DNA from: Phlebotomus papatasi
Taxonomy: Eukaryota; Arthropoda; Insecta; Diptera; Psychodidae
Direction of reading: 5' to 3'
Assembly: GCF_024763615.1 (NCBI RefSeq)
Contig: NC_077222.1
Span: 21,514,001 to 21,578,000, forward strand
Length of the DNA: 64,000 bases
Translations under genes and position numbers: made by a program
The notes under the pieces: model-generated
Databases searched by the model: none
Told to the model about the DNA's origin: nothing
Seen by the model: the letters and a program-made list of their open reading frames with translations, nothing else
Shown: positions 57,987 through 64,000 of the stretch, in pieces
Numbering within the stretch: position 1 is the first letter of the stretch
How the letters are laid out: each line of letters begins with the position of its first letter

Positions 57987-58547
57987 CATTGAATTTATGC
58001 CGTTTTAATTAAGGAAACCTCTTTAGGTTCAGATTTCCGGCACTGACACATGGAAACTCGTGGACTTTGGCCAACAAAACGAGTTTGTAAATAAATAATC
58101 TCAATTATCTCGTCTCCTGATCAACTAAACATTAAGTGATCTTTCACCTATATATCATCTTCCTATCAGTTTATCCAATTTCTAGATAATCTGGTTTAAA
58201 TGAAAAATTTACATTTGTTTAACGAAATTTGCTCAAGTGTACTTCATTGCATGACCTGCATGACCCGCATGACCCAACTTTAGTATCAAATCGAATTTGC
58301 AAATATTCTGAATTAACTCATGTTAGAATTTGCCCTAGCTTTATTCTTATATCTGTATCAAATTTCTTACAAAATTTTCAAAAATGTTATGATGTGTTTT
58401 ATTTTATTTATTTAGTTTTCATGTACGGTAAAATAGGGCTTATATGGGATCATTTTGTAATTCGGAATTTCGAAATTTCCTTACTATCTTAGATTGGCAA
58501 AAGAAATAAAAATACGAAGAAGTAGACTTGAGTGTAAGGGCCCAAGA
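57987..58547. other. Unassigned DNA with a 9-bp triplicate
   Basis: GCATGACCT, GCATGACCC and GCATGACCC run in tandem at about 58249-58275. No gene recognised. Confidence 0.45.
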
Positions 58548-58615
58548 GACTCGGGCTGATCCTCGAGAACATACATCCTGAAAAATTTGGCAGTAAAGGA
58601 TTAGGTAAAAGATAT

Positions 58616-58968
58616 TTAACCCTTTAACGATGAATGGAGCACCAGTAGGGGAAAGTACTCTCCCTTCGAACTTCTTACTTAATTATACTTAATTATACTT
58701 ATTACTACTTAATTATCACATAATTATTAATAATTGACAATAAGCTAATTAATACTTAATAAAAATGTTAAAGTCTCTTCGGAAAACTTAAAGAAAATTC
58801 ACATTATTCGAAGGTATGAACGTTCTAAGGGAGAGTACTTTCCCCTAGTGTCCCAAAAATAAAAACTAATTTTTCAGACTATTTATGGGACAAAATAACT
58901 TTCTACACACAAAAAGAAATGTTTTTGTTTTCGGGACACCGGTATCCGAGTCATCCTCAAAAGGTTAA
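58616..58968. mobile_element. piggyBac-type MITE, copy 3, itself interrupted
   Basis: The left TTAACCCTTTAACGATGA and right CATCCTCAAAAGGTTAA carry TTAA at both edges. GGGACACCGGTATCC and GTGTCCCAAAAATAAAAAC are shared with copies 1 and 2. A TAGGGG element is inserted at 58648-58845. Confidence 0.8.
58646..58847. mobile_element. TA-flanked MITE, TIR GGGGAAAGTACTCTCCCTT, copy 2, nested
   Basis: The left end TAGGGGAAAGTACTCTCCCT and right end GGGAGAGTACTTTCCCCTA carry TA at both edges. Homologous to 35099-35318. Confidence 0.85.
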
Positions 58969-59005
58969 GCAAATAACATCTAATTGATAATCCTAAGTCC
59001 TCAGT

Positions 59006-62000
59006 GTATGACAGCTTGGGATAAATCTTTGTACGAAATTTTACAGGCTAAATATTCTCCAGAATCAGCTTAAACCTATTTGGGCCTTGAAACTTGCATT
59101 TCTTTACGGTCCACTCTTTCTCTTTTCGCGTCCGAAATATTGAAGAAATCTCAAAATTTCGAATTAGAAATGATTTCGAATAACCCCATTTTCCACTATC
59201 GCATCATTTTGGCAATTTTATACATTATTCAGTTTTCCTCTCCTACCAATTGCATCACTTTGACTTGTTTGTAGTAGATAAACGTCTATTTTCTAACTAA
59301 GTATCTACATGACAAAATAATGGAATTTTTATGTGATCAAGCGTGAAATGAATGGTTAACAATGTAGTGAGAAAACGATACATACAATTAGCACTAGATC
59401 AATATTTTTCTACTGACAAAATTACTACATATATCTCCTGTTAACAAACCCAATTGACCTCTTGTCATCTTGTTATGTTCATCAGCCAAATTACTCTACT
59501 TCTCAGGATTAAAAATAAACTCACTAAAGCTTGTCAAGACACCTGTTTGTAGTTTTCTATTTTGCTCTATAATTTCATAATATCACTCCAACACCTATTG
59601 TACAATAAGATGTTTGTGTCAGTGTACAGAACTTTTACAAAAAAAAAATAAAGAAAATTTTCTGACAAGTGTTTTTTAAAAGTTCTATTTTGCAATATTT
59701 GAGTAAATGTCCCAATGTTTTCTTACTTTGTATAGAGTTGTCAGATTGTAGGAAAAACTGTTTAGGTTTTTTGTCAAATTAACTAGAACCAAAAGAACAC
59801 CTATTGGCACTCCATATGCCGGGGGTCCGGATATCATTAAGAGCACTTAAGGATGGTCTAAAAATCATCCCTAAATGCTAGAATTAATTATCAATTAAGT
59901 ATCAAGCATACGAAAAATAGGGGTGCAAAGTTACTCGCCTTATAGGGGGTAAAAGGAAGATGTATCAGAATTTTATACTGTTCGGACCAGATTGTCAGCC
60001 ACTATGGATTATGACAATCCCGGATTATGTGCTGTTGAGATTAAATGGAAGGCCTTCAGCTATACTTACCAAACCAAAATTTAGTTAAGAATGTTGTTGA
60101 TCAGAGCATAGAGTATACTATTTTAATAGGGAAATGCATATAGATTTTACTCTGAGAGCGTCTCGGATTGGACTTCGTAAATTTCACTGATTTCAACAGG
60201 GGGGTGACATTAGCTCTGAAAAATGCGACCAGTTTTAGTGTAATTTTTTCCCTGTTTTCGCACACATTTCACGAGATATCTCCAAAACTATGTAGATTGT
60301 CAATTTAGGGTTTTCGGTTGCCTCTTCGTTATTAAATTGGCTTTTATTTTGTATTAGTATTTTTTACTAAATCATTCTACAATGACAGAAAACAGCTAAT
60401 AAACTCAAAAAATTTTTCGGCTCGCTAGAAATATATGGGAAACATAGGAAATGTCATGCTCCTGGATTTCAACTATTATACATATTTACCAGTGAAGAAC
60501 TGAATGAGATACTTATGTTTGAGAACATTTTGAGGTTATGTTTCATTCATTTTTATAAGTTTAACTCTTTGTCGCCAAAAGTCACTAATTTTTACTTACA
60601 TACTTAATTAAGGGCTTTTTAAGTACTTATTAAGTACTTATTTTATGCACTTGGACAGAGCTCTTATGCTCTTATTAAAAAATAGTTTATTTATGTATTC
60701 ATTTCATTTAATTAGTAAAACTTTACCCAGTGTTACCTAGGCCTTTCTTTTTCTAAATTATGAAATACTGTGAAATTTGGCAAATTTACATCAATTATCG
60801 AATTGTAAAGTAAGGTTAAGTTATTTATCAAAATTTTGTTAGAGTGTATAACACTCTAAAACTTTATTGGCTCGGGTAATCTTAGATCTTTTGAAGTTTA
60901 ATGAATATTAATTAATCTAGTAGTAATTAATCTTTACCCCCTCAATTTACCAATATTATGCAGAGGGTAGGAAAATTGGAAGACTATCATTAGGTATAAT
61001 TTTTCTTCCAAAACATCAACCTGTTACATAGATCCATTATTCACCAACTCCTTTTTTTCTAATAGTATAATTTGATGAAAGCAATTCATTGATCTGATCC
61101 AAGGCTGAAATCGAATAATACTTTATACACACTTTAATTAGTAAATGGTATTAAAACATTAATTGAATGATGAAATCTCGGCTGTGCGAAAAGTCAAACA
61201 GAAATTTCAAAGTCAAACATTTTCTTCAGCGAAAATTTATCTTAATATCGTTTGTTTAATTTTCTAAATGATTTCATGTTGAAAGTCAATTAGGTATGAA
61301 ATTATTTGATGGAGAAGAGAGAGGCATCAAGAGATGAATATATTTAGGATGTGGGCTCCTCCAAAGTTAGTTTTGAGGGTTCCTTTTAATTTTTCTGGTT
61401 GCTGTAGATTTTGTGTGACCCGGAGGAAGCTCAATGGCTGACCACAGGGCAACCTTTCTGGCCGCATAAATTCCGTATGGTACAAGTTATAGTACTGCTT
61501 CTGGGTGTAAAATTATAATCGCCTTCCGTCATGTCTTATTCTATACGAACATATTGTGATGGGCAGAGACCCACGTAGTATTTTTAATCACATCTCCCCT
61601 CCTGGTTTGGACGCTTGTTCCGAGATGAGGGATCCAAAGGCTGGGATGTGTGTTTTATTGGTGTGCAAGAGAGTGATGCCTATAAAATGGGAGAAGAGAC
61701 ACTGGCGGCCACACAAAAGAAACCTCCAATGGGGGGGTTGGCACTATGCCAACACGTCTAATAAATTCATCCAAGGCGACTAATCTTAAACATAATCTGC
61801 AATCGTTCCGATATAATTCCTTCACACTCGCCACGACCTATACAAGCAATTTTCAATTAATTTTCATGTTTAAAACTTCTTGGCCATTTCATTTGCAATG
61901 TATACGCCGCCAGCATGAAATTAGGTTCTCATTTGTACTCAATAGTTTGTTGGAAAATTGATTGAAAATACCCCACACAGTCATAATAGTTGAATTTTAT

Positions 62001-62604
62001 CAGAAAGTGCCAAAATTAACATACACTCCGAGGGGAAGAGCATTTTAATAACATTTACTTAAGATTACAAGTCAATAAAATTTACTAATTTGTGATGCTG
62101 TCTAAAGCGTTTTGAGTGGATTCAACCTCTGGCAAATGTTCATTTACACCACAATTGCCGCACCTCGTATTTTCTTCTTCTCCTTTTTACTTCTAACCTA
62201 AAGCTCTTTTCTCATTCTTCGGTGGTTTTTTGTTGAGAAAATAAACAACTTGCTTTTCTACAAGTGCACGGAAAAGTGTTTGCAGAAAATTCTCCTCCAA
62301 ATGCGATCATCTGTGCGGCAATCTCTTTAATTCTTTTGCCAATGAGCATTTTCTACTTCCGTTTTCAAATTTAAAATGAAGCTTACATAGTGTACACTGT
62401 GAAAAAATGATGCATGTATCTAGTGCCTGAAAGTAACTACTTTCTCACTTTCTTTTTTAAATAAAATTTTGTAAAAAAAAAATTTGGGATTATAATCTGA
62501 TTCTGAACGTTACTTGGGTATATTTTCAGTAGCATTGTAGCATTACATATACAAGGATATGCAACAGCTGGTAAATTATTGGTGTTTAGTCATTGTTTTA
62601 ATAT
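59006..62604. other. Unassigned DNA, a less AT-rich patch at about 61370-61770
   Basis: The patch has a 75-codon frame (61556-61783, plus) with Trp-, Arg- and Cys-containing sequence but no recognised domain. Elsewhere only short frames. No repeat shared with the rest of the window was seen. Confidence 0.35.
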
Positions 62605-63044
62605 CGCTTCTTGGAAATTACAAGGGGTCAACTCACTTTTTTGCGATTTTGAGATTCTAATGCACTTAGTTTTTCAAAATTTTAATATTTTTGATTACTT
62701 GCACAATTTTGTTTGAAGTAAAGGGGCACAAAATATATTCATTGTTCAATTTTTTGTGAAACAGGGGATTAACTCAAGCAACTTGATCCCTTGTCATTCT
62801 AATTTCAGACAAATTTTCATATCATTTAGAACGACAAGGAGCTAACTCGTTAAAAAAACATATTTTGAAAGGTAAAAATATAAAAGTTTCGATGTTTATA
62901 TTAGTGCTCATACAAATAGAAAAGAAATAATTTGTTTTTGTTCAGTAATTAAATTGATACTTATTTACACAAAGTTGAATCTTTCATGTTGTCTCCTGAA
63001 AAATGGGTGAAAATTAGTTGACCCCTTGTAATTTCCAAGGAGCG
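62605..63044. mobile_element. TIR element X, copy 2, uninterrupted
   Basis: The left end CGCTTCTTGGAAATTACAAG, continuing GGGTCAACT, is mirrored by AGTTGACCCCTTGTAATTTC and then CAAGGAGCG. It matches the two halves of 14735-16302. The TA used as target in copy 1 is at 62861-62862 (AAACATATTTT). Confidence 0.85.
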
Positions 63045-64000
63045 AATCCCTAGTCTCCGGCGAGTGGCCTTCAAATTTGAAGCCAATTTATTACTTTCAC
63101 ATACAAATGCGTATGGGAATTTTTCAGCACTCGTGATCGTTATGCTAAATATTTAAAAAGTGGGAAGTTTTTCCGTATTATAAGATACCTTTCCGTATGG
63201 AGGGATAAATATACTAAATTTTTGTTTAAATAAATTTTTTCTTTGGAGCACTGTGAGCTGAGTCCGAGATCAATTTAGGAATTGGCTTCAAATACCTCCA
63301 TATAAAAAGGCCAACTTGCCAGGCGCTTGGCGAATCCGTATGAGTAATTCTTTTGGTATTTAGTGGATATTTTGAAAAAGAAACATGGTAATATTGATAA
63401 CCAATGACTTTAAACCTTATCTGAAAATGAAGTAGAGGTATTAACTTCTTTAATTTTCTTTTTTTCAACAATATTTATATATTAGAATATTGAATATTTA
63501 TTATTTCACATTTCAATACTGATTTTAATAATAACCAATTTTATGGATTTACTGCGTAATCTATTGAAACCGTATTAATATCTTATAAACAAATCACTTT
63601 CTTAATTTGAATTTCTACAAAAGAAAAACTCTGTTCGTGAACAATAGGCCACACCCCTTTGTAATTTATTACGCTACCTTCGAATGACTCACGCTCGGGA
63701 CCACTTAATTTTTTTCTATAGTCTCAATTGATTTGATCCATGGCTCTCTTCTGGATATTTAAGACATTGAACTACTTAAAAAAATAATATATAGAGATTA
63801 AGGCGACTGAGCTGTGCTTAGTAAGAATTTTAGTTGATCAGAGTGAATATAGGTGATCATCTACGTGAGATTAAGAATCCAGGAAATCCAGCAAGCTCCA
63901 TTGCACCAATAGCCGTAGTATACAATGTGTCAAATTAATCAAAAAACATATTTAAAGAAAAATTGAGTTGTTGGCAGATTAAGTCATTCGAAGATAGCCT
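63045..64000. other. Unassigned DNA to window end
   Basis: Short frames only; no recognised gene or repeat. Confidence 0.4.

Larger units (their letters stand above)
58548..59000. repeat. Dispersed repeat Z, copy interrupted by a piggyBac-type MITE
   Basis: 58548-58615 and 58969-59000 together match the repeat at 45778-45890; the gap is exactly the TTAA element. Confidence 0.55.

Overview
This is eukaryotic DNA, clearly AT-rich, and almost entirely made of transposable-element debris. I could not recognise a host protein-coding gene or a functional tRNA or rRNA gene. The transposon repertoire points to an animal, most likely an insect: a Ty3/Gypsy element with a tRNA-Leu-type primer site, piggyBac-type TTAA elements, remnants of a pogo-type helix-turn-helix, and many short terminal-inverted-repeat (TIR) elements. 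The species cannot be read from the sequence.

The only long intact gene is the gag-pol reading frame (47386-51549, minus strand) of a complete LTR retrotransposon at 46281-52614. Its two 298-bp LTRs look identical and a 6-bp target duplication (ATTTTA) flanks it, so it inserted recently.

The rest is a landscape of small non-autonomous DNA transposons, several present as two to six copies. (1) Six CACTG-ended elements of about 250 bp lie at 3.6, 9.5, 26.2, 29.7, 30.0 and 31.8 kb, each between matching but differing 2-bp target duplications. CACAG-ended palindromes lie at 6.3 and 34.3 kb. (2) Five foldback elements have arms built of degenerate 15-bp tandem repeats around a conserved core (0.65, 21.0, 32.8, 37.4 and 40.7 kb). 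(3) Five palindromic elements of about 150 bp have ends near ATGCCCAACGCAC; two are fused in tandem at 28.1-28.4 kb. (4) More than a dozen different elements begin TAGGG and sit in TA targets; among them are pogo-like remnants at 23.4, 54.6 and 56.9 kb that keep pieces of a helix-turn-helix domain. (5) Three piggyBac-type TTAA elements lie at 34.7, 37.2 and 58.6 kb. (6) Two elements carry the plant-Stowaway-like end CTCCCTCCGTCCC, at 1-290 and 15.2-16.1 kb.

Insertion order can be read in several nests. One element at 14735-16302 was split by two successive TA insertions, and an uninterrupted copy at 62605-63044 shows the empty site. At 58.5-59.0 kb a TAGGGG element lies inside a piggyBac-type element, itself inside an older repeat. 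A non-LTR retrotransposon tail at 33.1-34.05 kb is split by a TIR element. Stretches between these elements are AT-rich DNA in which I see no supportable gene; they may be intergenic or intronic.
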